From the NCBI RefSeq assembly GCF_037975245.1, contig NC_092568.1:15328501-15392500 (forward strand): 64,000 bases of DNA, in the 5' to 3' direction. This document shows positions 24,915 through 36,439 of the stretch, piece by piece (within the stretch, counting starts at the first letter, position 1; each line of letters starts with the position of its first letter). Both the position numbers and the translations under genes were made by a program. Below the pieces are notes generated by a model. It did no database searches. It was not told where the DNA came from and was given only the letters and a program-made list of their open reading frames with translations. This stretch comes from Apostichopus japonicus (taxonomy: Eukaryota > Echinodermata > Holothuroidea > Aspidochirotida > Stichopodidae).

Positions 24915-25529
24915 TTCGCGATATGTATAAGCTATGCTGTGCTGTGTATATATGCGTACTACAGTGCGTGTATAGAAACTGTATGTGGTAGCAATAAGTA
25001 ATAACTTTCGACTTGGTAAACAAATGACGTCATTTGTTTTCGGCTTTCCCTGAACGAGTCAATCTAGCCGATTTTTGCGGAGTTTATGTTGCTTGATAGG
25101 AAGAAAATGCAAGGAATTTATGAAAAAAGAAGTCAATGGATGTTTTGTTCGATGTCTTATGTATCAATTTGTGATTTTTCATCTTAATCCAAATCTTAAC
25201 TTTCTTGTAACAGACTGCTGAAAAAGGTAATATTTTCGAGAAGTTTGAGATTTCTACATACCCAATGCACTGCGCAGAACATATACAGTTTGCACTCTTC
25301 TGCGCTCCCCCCCCCCGTGACGTCACTGAATCTATTACGTAAAAGTACTTTTTACCGATTTCTACCCCTTTGGAGACGGAAAAAAATCGCGGTGTTGGGT
25401 TTTTGTTAATGTAAGAATTGTTAAGTTTAATATTATGTAAAGTCAAGTCTACGTGTCGCTTGACCTTTAAGTATGTTCAATTCAAACTGTCGGTCCTGGA
25501 GCACTGAAGTGCACCACATCCAAGTGTCC

Positions 25530-26222
25530 CGGGACGCGTCTATTTATCACTCACATGGGGAAAAAATGTTGAATTGTTCACTTCATTCCAACTGAGCATT
25601 TGGAATGGAGTGAACAATTAAACATTTTGCTGAAAAATGTTGAATTGACCAGATACGATAAGTTGTCAATTAAAGATCTTGCAGATATATGTCCAATTGA
25701 GGAGATATGATAAGTTGTCATTTAAACATTTTTCAGAAAATTGTTCAATTGCTAAGTTAAAGCAACTGAGCAATCCAATATATATCTGATATTTGATAAT
25801 ATTTTATCTTGTTAATTATCAACTTATGGGGCAAAGTTTTTCTTATGTTGATGGCGCTTTGATTCTTCCGTAGATTAGCATTGAGTGTCTTACTTGAAGC
25901 TTGCGAACAGGGTCAACCCACCCAATAGCAAAATTAGTACATAAATAAACCGATTGAAGCTGGGGAATTTTGTACAGTAGTTCTTTCAGCCATTTTTTTT
26001 AGAGTATATTCAAAATCATACGCAGTTTTGTATGGTGGAGTATAGGGATCGCGAGATACAATTTCTCAAGTGGCAAGGACAACGTGGTATATATGACTGA
26101 TTAAAGGTCAATTTTGACGGAAATTTATCAATTTTTAGGTCATTCACAATCACAGGAATATATGAATAGGCCTAGGTAAATAAGAGTGCGACATTCGGAA
26201 AATCCGACTGTCGCACTCAGAT
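25530..26222 (-). repeat. ~700-bp dispersed repeat, copy 1
   Basis: It matches 52075-52845 in the opposite orientation. Shared landmarks: CTATTTATCACTCACATG, repeated AAAATGTTGAATTG / TCACTTCATTCCAACTGAGC words, GATAAGTTGTCAATTAAA, ATCGCGAGATACAATTTCTC, AAAGGTCAATTTTGAC and GACTGTCGCACTC. Non-coding. The internal half contains many CAATTG-centred motifs. Confidence 0.8.
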
Positions 26223-26251
26223 TTTCCAACTATCGTCAGGTTTACCAAGTT

Positions 26252-26279
26252 GGGGGGGGGGGGGGCGGGGGGGGGGGGG
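26252..26279 (+). repeat. poly-G tract
   Basis: Fourteen G, one C, then thirteen G directly after the dispersed repeat. Potential G-quadruplex and a likely sequencing or assembly weak point. Similar but shorter runs occur at 14940, 53093 and 57180. Confidence 0.9.
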
Positions 26280-27180
26280 TGAGACATAGATACGTCCCTA
26301 ATCATCCGTAATTAAAATAAACATACATATTTGCCAGAATAAATCCAATTATATTCCAGACTATGGTAGCATACGCCCATTAAAAACCCTATTGACTTAC
26401 ACTCTAAATCACAAAAGTAATGTGGTCTCTAAGTCTAGATAGAAGTTTTCACTAGGTAAACGCTACCCATCATCGGATGCGATTTTTTTCCCCAGCGCGC
26501 GGTAAAGGCTAAGATTAGCATACCTCGCTCCCTTTGGCTGGGGTTCGTATACATAACATTCATTACAATATCAACTAGAAGCTGCTGCACTGCATCGCTC
26601 ATCACATACCACATTTCACAAGGCCACTTTGCTACACTCACAAAAAAAGAAAACAGTCTAGCAGCAGAATGTACAATGGTACGCGTTTGAGTAGAGTTAA
26701 TTTATTTATTTGTTGCTGTAAATTTAAAAAGTAAAATCAAACCGAAACAGTTTGAAGATGATACAAAAAAATCACCATATATATCAACGTAAGACAATGT
26801 TTGTGTTCAGTATAACTATAATCCACAGTGGCATTGGTACTACTAACATGCATGACTAAATACTAGGCTTATTATATCATTCTTTATTATATTGATTGAT
26901 TGATTTAATTTATTGTTTTAACACATAGTAATACAAGGTGAACAAGACAATATAACTGCAAATAAGTAAATATGTGAAAGGAAGTAAACTAAGAAACCCT
27001 TGTGGGCTTAATCGAATAGAGTACTCCTATCAAAGAAAATGGAAAACCTTAACACCTAAAAAAAAGAAGAACCCCCCCCAAAAAAAACAGATAACCTTAA
27101 CACATAAGACAAATAACACTACCCCCCAACCACCACCACCTACTCCCACCCCTTACAACGGATACAATCAATAAAAGCTT

Positions 27181-30100
27181 TCATAGTAATTTTTTCAGAT
27201 GTCGCCTGAACGAAGCCACGGAAGTATAAGATTTCAAGTTAATCGGAAGATTGTTCCACAAAGAAATAGAACGATAACGGAGGCTTTGCATGCTCTTTGA
27301 ATTACGACAAAAAGAAGCACGCAAATGACCAGCTTGTCTAGTATTATAATTGTGAATAGAGTGACCAATCGTATAAAAGGTAGCAAAAGAAATTGGAAGC
27401 AGATTGCTCATAGCATGATAAGTAAACGTCAGAACATTTAAAGAAATGAGATCAGTGAACTTGAGCACGTTTAAGGAGGAGAATAAATGACTGGTATTAT
27501 CACGTGGAGCTGAAGACGTCATGTGCCTCACAGCCCGTTTTTGGAGAATGACAAGCTTATTAAGGTTAGTATTGAAGGTACCAGACCAAACTGAAGAGCA
27601 GTACGATAGATGAGGAAATATAATACTATAGTAAATAGATCTCAGAATTTTCCTTGGAAAAATATATTTTAACTTAGATAAAATACCTACACCTCTAGAA
27701 ACTTGTTTACAAACATGATTGATATGGACTTTCCAAGAGAGCTGAGAGTCAATATACACACCAAGAAATTTAATATTATCGACTCTTTTAAGGCAAATAC
27801 CATTCATATATAAATCAGCATTTAATGTTCTAGAGGAGTTTCCAAATACCACATAATTTGTTTTATCAATATTCAAAGACAGTTTGTTAGCAGAAAACCA
27901 ATCATAAAACGCATTTAATTCATTACATATGGTTACTTTAAGAGTTTCTACATTGCTGTCAGAGAAAAAATATTAGTGTCATCAGCAAAAAGGACAATCG
28001 AGCAATTTTTAGAGACGTTGCAAATATCATTTACGTAAATTGTAAAAAGAAGTGGACCTTATATAGACCCTTGAGGAACTCCGCACTTAACTGAACGATT
28101 ATCAGAATTGATTCCAGAAAAAGAAACGTACTGTTGCCTGTTAAACAAATAACTTGAAATGAGAGAAAGAGCTAGACCTCTAATACCGTAATGTGATAAT
28201 TTCCCCAGAAGAATTCCATGATCGATGGTATCGAATGCTTTGGAAAGGTCTAAAAAAACACCAATACAATTATCACCCGAATCAAGAGCACTATGAATTT
28301 TATCCACTGCATTGACCAGAGCAAGTTCTGTAGAGTGGCCAGGGCGAAAACCAAATTGATTTTCATTGAGAATATGAAACTTATCAAAGAAAGCATTGAG
28401 ACGGTTAAAAATAAACCTTTCCAAGATTTTCGATATACAAGGTAGTATAGAAATGGGACGATAATTACTAAATAAATGAACGTCACCCTTTTTAAATATC
28501 GGTATGACTTTGGCAATTTTAAGAATACCAGGAAAAATACCCGAGGTAAATGAGAGGTTGAAAATATAAGTCAGTGGTTTTACAATATAAGGTATTATCA
28601 ATTTAATAATGTTCGGGCGGAAATTTTCGAAACCAGCCGATTTCTTAGTAGCAAAAATTGAATTTGAGACATTAAAAGCTTCACTTTCAGTCACAGGAAA
28701 GAGAAAAATAGTGGAGGGATTGGAATCCCCTAGGTAACTACTGAAATGAACATTAGAATAAATGGAACTGGCTAAGGAAGGACCAAGGTCAACAAAATAA
28801 TTATTAAAAGCATTTGCTATTTTATTAACATCAGTGATTTCATGACCATCCTTAGAATGGAAAACATCGGGAAAATGGTTGGTTTTTCTAGTCTGTAGAG
28901 TGCCATTGATAATATTCCATATTTCTTTCATGTTGTTTTTATTTTCATTAAAAGGATGAAAATAATAATTCCTTTTTGCAATACGGAGAACGTGGTTAAG
29001 CTTATTCAGGAAGCGTGCATAATTGTATTTATTATCTGCGGTAGGCAATTTTATATATGTTTAATAAAGCATATTTTTTGTACGAATAGAATGCAAGATA
29101 CCAGAAGTGATCCAAGGGGAAGGTTTCTTCCTCGTCTTCTTACCCTTAATAAGTTTCATAGGGAAATTTTTATTATAAATTTCACTAAGTGTATTGTGAA
29201 AATTATTGAAAGCATTATTAACATTATCATCATTGAAAACTTCATGCCAGTCCAAACCAGATACTTCCGAAATAAAATTATCAATATTGATATTTGAAAA
29301 ATCTTGAGCATAAAAATCCGTACGATCATGCTTAGTAGGTAAAAAAGAAATATTTAAATGAATCGGAAAATGATCAGTAATGTCAGTGATAAGAACTCCT
29401 GAATAGGAGATCATGACATTATTGTCACCCAAATTGCCGTTAGTCAAGATATTGTCAATAAGTGACGAGGAAGAACTAGAAACCCGGGTAGGTTTGGTGA
29501 TTGTGGGTATGAAACTACAAGAAACTAAAATATTCAAAAAATCCGACGAGTTTGGCCTATTGAAGTCAATATTGAAGTCACCCAACAAATAACAAGGTTT
29601 CTTCTCCTTAGTGATACCATCCAGTGTTTGGTAAATGTAATCATTAAACGAAGTAATATTTCCACTAGGGGGACGGTAGATTATGCCAACGATTATATCT
29701 CCTTTTATGAAGGGAACTCTTATTTCGACAAAAAGGCATTCAGCATGATCATTAAATACTGATATATCATCACGTTGACTGAATGTGTATTTTTAATCAA
29801 TAAATAATCAAATCCCTCCACCCTTCTTGACAGAGCGATGACTCTCAACAAGTGAATAATTATCTAATTTAATGAGTGGAGACAAGTCATCTGTGAACCA
29901 AGTCTTCGTGAAACCTATAATTGTAAAATCGTGTTTAATAGTTGAAAGAAAGTCATTAATCGCACTGAAATTCTTATTGAGACTACGCCTATTTACATGA
30001 AAAATATTGAAATTACTAGTAGGCATCATATTAAGATCATCAGTATTGTAGTACTTACACATATCCGAACGTATATCGCCAAAATAATCCATATACCATT

Positions 30101-30386
30101 CATCATTTACTGAAGTGTCATTTGTTAATGAAGCAACTGTATGCGTACTACAATTCCCCAAACCAGAAGCGAGTTCATTGTCCGTGACGTCAATAAAGGG
30201 AAAATTAGATTGAGAACATGTCCTACAAATCCAGTTGTTTATACTACCATCCTTATGTTGAGTAATGCAGGTATTGTGACTTAAAGCGTGACATAACTGA
30301 CAAATAGTAATACCGTAGTATCCGCTGGAAAAATATCCATTACAAAAAAAAACAATTACTAAAGGACATAGAAAACAAAAATACAC
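27181..30386 (-). pseudogene. LINE ORF2: PHD finger, endonuclease, reverse transcriptase (broken)
   Basis: 30386-29808 encodes a Cys/His finger (ICQLCHALSHNTC...WICRTC) followed by the first endonuclease strand and an ETWF-like motif (KTWFTDD). 29588-29061 continues the endonuclease (MLGDFNIDFNRP, then ITDHFPI for the SDH motif). 29048-28059 carries RT blocks: IPIFKKGD, NYRPISILPCISKILER, NQFGFRPGHST, FLDLSKAFDTIDH and GVPQGSI, ending at an in-frame stop. FADD, the catalytic Asp pair, lies at 27989-27978 just beyond that stop, and a one-base shift leads to 27876-27181 (SLNIDKTNYVVF through the LGV-ID thumb region). At least three lesions are seen, so it cannot make a full protein. The copy keeps all domains in order. 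Confidence 0.85.
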
Positions 30387-30668
30387 AAACTAACGACTAT
30401 ACAAAAACAAACAGACGAATATGCAAGCCTTACAAGCCTGCAAGGAAAACATTTCAGAGAACGTAACTTATTGTTATATATGCTGCAGAAATGTTACTCG
30501 ACATCATGAGGATACTCCAGTTCATTGTAATCGGAACAGGTGTATATGGCAACGAAAAGAATCCGGCCACGGTAGGACTCCACAGATACTGTTAAAGCGG
30601 TGTAGTCTCTGTTGCATGAAAAGGTGGTAATAGTTTATGCATCAATATCTCTTGTGTTCCTGATCTTT

Positions 30669-31409
30669 TTAACTCCTGTACTTTTTCCTGCGTCTTTTTT
30701 TGTAGATTGCCAAGATTTTACCGTCTGAGGTCCAAGCACTCTCTATCAAGTCGTGGTTTTGGGTGGCCTTGAGTAGTTGCTGGTTATGGTGGGTGAGGTC
30801 TTCTTTGATGACAATGCCCGAACCTTTCAGCTTACGTCTATTCTTGATAAATGACTTACAATCTTTATGGCTCTGGAACTTGACGATGATTGCCCGAATT
30901 CTGTTTTCAATGAGTGTCCCTACTCTGTGTGCTCTGTCAATAGAGCTGGGGGTAATGTCTACACCAAGCTGGTTTTTTGCTAAGTTTATGAGTAGTTCGG
31001 TCGGCTTTTCGTTGGCATTCTCTTTTATACCAAATACTCGTACGCAATTCTTACGAGAATATTGATCAAGGTCATTCATTTTGTCCGAGTTTTTTTCAAT
31101 TTCAGATTTCATATCAGCGAGATATTTTGTGTGGGTTTTGATATCTTTGAAGGCAGTTTCAAGTTGATTTTCTAGTTCAAAGATCTTGGCTTCCTGTCGT
31201 TCTTGTTCCTCAGACAGTTTACTCAATTTACGGTTAATAGCTTTTTCAATGCAGTTCTGAAGTAGGTTTTTGAAATCTCCGTTTTCAGTCAATTCTTTCA
31301 TAATTTCGCTGACCAGTTCATCAGTTCCAACAGGAGTGGATGTCATTTCCTGTAATTTTGTTCTATTTCGTCGAGCCATATTGATGGGCGATATTTCCGC
31401 AAGGCACAA
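30669..31409 (-). CDS. LINE ORF1 protein (coiled coil plus RRM-like, L1-ORF1p type)
   Basis: An open frame of 246 codons. Residues about 25-110 form a charged heptad-rich coiled coil; then LDQYSRKNCVRVFGIKE begins an RRM-like fold, with IDRAHRVGT and RAIIVKFQSHKDCKSF typical of L1 ORF1p-like nucleic-acid-binding proteins found in several CR1/L2-group LINEs; the C-terminal part has GSGIVIKEDLTHHNQ and a basic tail. The start could be Met1 or Met11 (MARRNRTKLQ); the second has a more typical basic N-terminus. It lies about 280 bp upstream of ORF2. It is open although ORF2 is not, which suggests a fairly recent insertion. Confidence 0.8.
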   Translation of the reverse strand: MCLAEISPINMARRNRTKLQEMTSTPVGTDELVSEIMKELTENGDFKNLLQNCIEKAINRKLSKLSEEQERQEAKIFELENQLETAFKDIKTHTKYLADMKSEIEKNSDKMNDLDQYSRKNCVRVFGIKENANEKPTELLINLAKNQLGVDITPSSIDRAHRVGTLIENRIRAIIVKFQSHKDCKSFIKNRRKLKGSGIVIKEDLTHHNQQLLKATQNHDLIESAWTSDGKILAIYKKRRRKKYRS

Positions 31410-31440
31410 AAATAATGATCAGGTTACCGTACCTCTTTAA

Positions 31441-32820
31441 GGTTCGCGGAAAGGGTTCTATATACAAATGAAGTATCATAGGCTGGGCCTAAGCAGGATG
31501 TCAGAACGTCATGCTCAACTTATAAGAAGCGATGTCAGAATTCAACTTACTGGAGAGATTTTCATATGAGAATATTATCCACAGGTAAAATTCATGATAT
31601 ATGTTTCCCTGACTGGCGAAAGGTAAAGAGAACTACATGGTTTCCAGGTATTTTTCTTCCCTTTATTTGATGCTTTATTTGATGTACGTGTATTTGATGT
31701 GCACAAGACTGAACATATTATATTATCTGAAAACCGTGCGAAATGGTCATAATAAACCGTTTCAAAGGGTCATAATTTTGAAAATCAAGTCAATGTCTTT
31801 GCTCAAAACTAGAGTCTATCAGTTTAAAGTTTAAAAGCATCTCAAGCTGTCCAATGGTTTTAAGCAGTTTTGAAGCAAGCAAATTTACACAAAGTCTGCG
31901 CAAAAGCAAAGAAAAAACATTTAATATGATCATTAGAGAGTTTAAAAGTTGAAGAATGGTGAGAAATGTCGTCTTTAATTATATAAGTAGTACATGGAAA
32001 AGCTACACTATTTTTGAGTATTACATCGAGACGAGTGGCTGAAGCAGATGTCACTCTGGCTCGCAGAACATGAAAGGGACGAAAAGCATAGGAATTGATG
32101 CGGTTAAGAAATTGACTAAACATTCAATCAGATGAATGCCAACAAACTAAATTAAAATACCAAAATAAGAAACAGCTTAGTTTTAATCTAAACGTGGTGG
32201 ATAATACCTCAAAGGCAAAAACATAAATGACAGAACATGGATAAAACCGAAAGAAGTGTGCGCGTAGACCACATCGCGAGAGCATTGCGGAAAAGCCTTT
32301 ATCGGCTGGGATCCAGGTGCTCGCATGCGAACTTTCCAAAACAGATTTGCAATTACTGAGTTTTCAGCCAATCAGATTACTCTTGACATTAGCACAATCG
32401 TGACCATCGCTTGTAAGTTGGAAGGCATACACTGAATCAGAAGAATGATAAGGTCCACGGGATTAAAAATGTCAAAACATGAATGACTTTATTGACGACA
32501 CTGAAACATGCATGGTACTTAAAGCTGCACATATTAATATTTGTTGTTGATTGACCTGTCAACGTCATGATGTTAGTCTGATGTTTCCTGTCTAAAACTT
32601 TAAAAATGGTACGCGAATAACCAAGGTTTAATTTACACAACTTTGGTCTTGAATTATATGTCGTTTGGCTATATCATATATAGAGGAAGCTATTGAATAA
32701 ACACTATACTAATAGGATGGGTATATCTTAGTTGCAACGAATGGATTCGGGAACCACAAAGTGAAGGTTTCAATGGTGGTGACGTAACATTTCCGACCAA
32801 TAATAATTTCAATCCTGATT
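31441..32820. other. non-coding stretch
   Basis: No recognisable gene. Short frames at 31860-32371 on the - strand have no family resemblance. Confidence 0.35.
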
Positions 32821-32827
32821 GGGAAAA

Positions 32828-32895
32828 AAATTTGCGGCCCGCCTTCGGGCCCCTGATGGGATCCAGAGGCAAAGCTCCAGGGGCCCCAGCTGCGG
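32828..32895 (-). repeat. GC-rich island of dispersed-repeat type
   Basis: A compact GC-rich block (GGCCCGCCTTCGGGCCCCTG, then GGATCCAGAGGC, GGGGCCCC) stands out from AT-rich flanks. It has a small hairpin around CCGCCTTCGGGCC. On the - strand it reads GAPGALPLDPIRG, a pattern I have seen in GC-rich dispersed repeats of marine animals, not in a known protein family. Confidence 0.4.
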
Positions 32896-33727
32896 ACTGA
32901 AAACTAGCAATTTTCAACTTTGCTTCTATTTGGTCCCTGAATTGATATGTCAGTCATCAATATATTCTGACAAAAGCCACATATGACAAGTGATTAGACT
33001 TAAATTAGGAAACACTTATCTATCAAACATCCGGTGTAACTATGGTCCTTTTTCATGATGCTTAACTTTAATAAACCAGCATGCAAAATGAAGTGAGGTT
33101 TCGATGACTTCATTGCACTAGACTTCTGCTTGTTAGTAACCAGAATTAGCCGGCTACATTAGAAATGGCCCGAACAACCATTTTGATACAATAACAGTAT
33201 GGCATGATATATATAGGTCAGCCTACTGTATGCTGTTATACACAACTCCACCAAAAACAATAGGGGTATTGCTCTCAATGTTATGAATCCACACACTAAA
33301 TATGATAATTATAAACGATTTCCATCGTTAGATAGCATGTAAAAGGATTTTCAGAGTATTACCTCTGTAGACCTCAATAAGATTTTATATCACAAGCAAC
33401 AGGTTACTGTTCTCATAACGGCAAATCCATATACCATGCTTGAATAGTATCCATGGTTTCTACCAGGAAAAATCATGATTTAAATGTTTGCAGGCCTCGA
33501 CAAATATTCAAAAGTACTCGATATCAAGTTGGCGACCGTGACTAAAACTCCACTCGCCACTAGGCCTGTGATTGTTCTTCAAGTCTTCATAGTACAGATC
33601 TGCAACATCAGTGCTTTCTATGAACAATGGTTAGGCACTTAGGCAAATACATGGTGTTTGTAATTTTATATTGAAAATTTATTTTTCTGTGCAGTATGAT
33701 ATTTATACATTTCCCCACCAAAATTGA
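32896..33727. other. non-coding stretch
   Basis: Nothing recognisable. Confidence 0.35.
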
Positions 33728-33849
33728 AAGATGAAGAAAGCAAAACACTTCGCAGAATCATAAATAAGCAGCTAGGCCTACTGCAATGTCTCAGACAATT
33801 AAAAATAAAACATCTGCAAAAATACCTACGAAGATAGCTTGGCTTCTGT
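33728..33849 (+). repeat. inverted partial copy of the Penelope 3' region
   Basis: Nearly identical, in inverse orientation, to 35221-35332 (shared AGAATCATAAATAAGCAG, AGGCCTACTG, AACATCTGCAAAA, TACCTACGAAGATAG). The second arm directly adjoins the GIY-YIG coding end, so this is a piece of the same element on the other strand. The two arms enclose about 1.4 kb. Confidence 0.8.
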
Positions 33850-34359
33850 AACATTAGGGGTCCTATAGTACTTAAAACAAAAATCAGCAATAACAGCAAA
33901 CTTGTTTAAAAACGCCTTAAATTGTTGTATATTTCGCGAATTATGACTGATTGCATGTAAGAAATGCCTTAAGAAATAAACTAGGGGATGTTTGGCCACC
34001 TTAGGTGTTTGGTATGCTGACGCGAAACATTTTGGTTTCGATGATAATCGTAACCTTTGTAGTCATGCAGGCGGATGAGTGTGTGTTCGGGTGTATGTAA
34101 ACGTAGGGGGAAGGGGTGCAGGTGAGTGTGACGCCTTGCTTGCACACAATATCTAAGGAAGGGAAGCTTGGACCGATCTCATATTTCGTGTGTAAGAGAA
34201 TCACATTTAGGAGACATAGCCTATTGTTTTGGTGGAGGTCATTTGGAGTCACCAGAGGCCAAATTGTGTAACCTTATTGCGTAATCTACCGTTTTCCCCA
34301 TCGACCAGCCTAGTAAATAACACGTGCGTTACGCCTCATATTTAATAGGAGGCTGTTTT

Positions 34360-34925
34360 CAATTGGAAATTACCTTTTTGGCATCCGTAGAATCAAATAA
34401 AGTCTCGCGAACGAAGTTTCGTATACTTCAGCACGTCGCTAAGCTGCCTACTTCCGCTAATACATTGCGTGCAAAAAGGTGTACTCTTGTTTACATACAA
34501 CGGTGCTATTGTATGTTTTCCTACTTTTTTCAATTGTCGAGATTCACTGATAAATAAAAACTTCAGGTTTGTATGTAGTTACGTTGGGGAAATGATCAAG
34601 CGCCGTTTGCGAAATTTAAGTGTCGACTAGTTAGATTTTTGAGTACGACCAAACTCAATGCGAATTAATTGTGTCAAACGGTCTTAGTTTGGCACTGGGT
34701 TCACGAGCGATGTCTGGATAGGCATTTGATCTGAAGTTACGTAGTCTCTTCCACCATTTTCAGCATAGCTAGGCTTTAAAAGTAACGTCTGTTTTCGTCA
34801 CATTGATAGTTATGGGACAACTCGAACAAACCTGGCTAGGCCTATTGGCAATTTTATGTCGTCTATGTCAGCAACGGTGGGGTAAAGTTCGGTTCGTTAA
34901 AACAACCACGTTAAGAATACCAGTC
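34360..34925 (+). repeat. dispersed repeat copy A (holds the empty site of E4)
   Basis: Matches 47065-47491 plus 48856-48935. Shared landmarks: GGCATCCGTAGAATC, GCAAAAAGGTGTACT, CAAACGGTCTTAGTTTGGCA, TTTCAGCATAGCTAGGC, TTAAAAGTAACGT, GAACAAACCTGGCTA and AGCAACGGT(T)GGGTA. In copy A, GGCTAGGCCT at 34835-34844 is uninterrupted, whereas copy B has a 1.36-kb insertion at that TA. Not coding. Confidence 0.8.
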
Positions 34926-35220
34926 AGCAGTAAGGCAATTCCACACTGGCCATCAGTCATAATTCACAAAATATACAATAATTTAAGGAGTTTTGAGACA
35001 AGTTTGCCGTTATTGCTGCTAAGATTTTTTGAAAGATAAATGCTCTCAAAACCCCAGATATTCATTGCGTAAATGATCGCTTTGATTTAGGCAGTGTAAT
35101 GTAGTGACGGGAATATTTTTTCGCCCAACAATCTGCAGCTAAAAGACAATAAAATTAATAATTATTGGGAAATGACTCGCGCACACCTAGCTACTTTATA
35201 AACTATATGAGTCCTATATA

Positions 35221-36240
35221 ACAGAAGCAAAACTATCTTCGTAGGTACTTTTGCAGATGTTTATTTTAGTTGTTTGAGACACTACAGTAGGCCTAACTGC
35301 TTATTTATGATTCTGCTTTCACTTTCTTCAATAGAACCGCTTCTTAAGGGTGGTTTTGGTTTCACCAATATACTGGATGCCTGAAACTCTAGAAGAGATC
35401 AGGTAGATGACATTAGAAGTTGTCCAAGTGATGTGAAACTTAGCCTTGTATGTGAGTTGGATGCTGTTGCTGCTGATGGAATTGGATTCAACAATGTGGT
35501 GGCCGCAGACGATGCATCTTGAAGTACGATCACATTTGAAAGTACCATGCTGAATGGGTTTATGGTTAGAGGTTAGAGATGGAACAGCAGTACGCACAAG
35601 AAGGTCCCTAGGTTGCGTGGACGTCTGTATGCTATAGTGGGTATTTCAATGACGGCTCGTGGAGTCCAGAAAGATGAATGTTGTGGTTGCTAGTAATGAT
35701 TTGCTGCAGATGAGGAAGATTTTGAAAGAAAGAAACAACCACAAGTTGCTTGTCGTCGCAATCTCTTCTCTTTTTGACCTTCACTGCCAAAGTAGATGAT
35801 ATGGATAGGGAGCGGCCTCTCTGAATAACTTCACGCACCTTTCTAGCACTATGGCCCCTGGCAGTAATGTGTTGTTCTTAAACATCTGTACGTCGAATGA
35901 AAGGAGAATTGTTAGAGCAAATGCAATGAAGTGCTTGACTGAAGACAATTCCAGACTTACAGTGGCGGGAATGGCAGCTAGAAGAATGGAGATATACTGG
36001 TGTGTGTCTGTGGGCTTGGTGTTTAAATCAGTAGAAAGAAAACCGTGTTCCTTGCAAAAAGTCACATCGAGGATGTTACCCTGTTGGTGAGAGTAATCAG
36101 AGGTGAATTTAATGGTGCTTTGGAAGGAATATATGTGACTATATTTTGTGTTCATCCTGCTCATTAACCTGTCCATTTTCTTGCTGAAGAAGATCCTGCT
36201 AGGATCGAAACGTCAGGCCCACTTACTTTTACATATTCAT
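35221..36240 (-). mobile_element. Penelope-like element, degenerate 3' half
   Basis: 36176-35781 on the - strand encodes a segment with KFTSDYSHQQGNILDVTF and TDLNTKPTDTHQYI, the late RT region of Penelope-like elements (LDV-F-K..., KPTDTHQYL). 35597-35328 encodes CDRTSRCIVCGHHI and VIYLISSRVSGIQYIGETK, followed by TLKKRF: the CxxC linker and the GIY-YIG endonuclease (here VIYLIS and QYIGET) that Penelope elements carry. The two parts are in different frames with lesions between, so it is a pseudogene. The 3' region up to 35221 recurs inverted at 33728-33849, as is common for the partial terminal repeats of this group. Confidence 0.8.
36184..36214 (+). ncRNA. hammerhead-like core motif near Penelope end
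   Basis: CTGAAGA, then a GATCC-TGCTA-GGATC stem-loop (36192-36206), then GAAACGTC. This is the CUGANGA-stem II-GAAA order of hammerhead ribozymes, which are known in Penelope-like terminal repeats. I could not identify convincing stems I and III, so activity is doubtful. Confidence 0.3.
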
Positions 36241-36439
36241 AAAACCTAGCAGAGACGTGGTCTCTTTGTAGTCATGCAGTCGGACAAATGTGTGTGCGTG
36301 TGCCCCCTTCGTATCATCATTATGCCATGCCGTATAGAATATATGCTTTTGAGCTTTCCGTTCTATGTCACTATGGTAAGCATGCTCTTCAACACTGATG
36401 TTGGATGTCGTCATATCACTATAGGAAACTTGTGGTGGG

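Larger units (their letters stand above)
19288..25470 (+). mobile_element. 6.2-kb TTAA-flanked Kolobok-like element (E3)
   Basis: The left end is TTAAAGGTCAAGTGACACGT at 19288; the right end, read inward from 25470, is TTAAAGGTCAAGCGACACGT; 20 of the first 21 positions match. TTAA target duplication, AGGTCAAG-type ends and a THAP-domain transposase are features I associate with the Kolobok superfamily. The element contains a decayed THAP transposase on the + strand (left half) and a decayed P2X7-type cysteine-domain gene on the - strand (right half), transcribed toward each other. Both genes are disrupted, so this copy is unlikely to be autonomous. Confidence 0.75.
26885..31440 (-). mobile_element. 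CR1/L2-type LINE retrotransposon, nearly full length
   Basis: On the - strand there is ORF1 (31409-30669), then ORF2 with PHD-like finger, endonuclease and reverse transcriptase (30386-27181), then a ~300-bp 3' UTR ending in a TTGATTGATTGAT-like tail (complement at 26890-26905). The order and the tandem-repeat 3' tail fit the CR1/L2/Jockey group, which lack poly-A tails. ORF2 is interrupted; ORF1 is open. The 5' limit is approximate. Confidence 0.85.
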
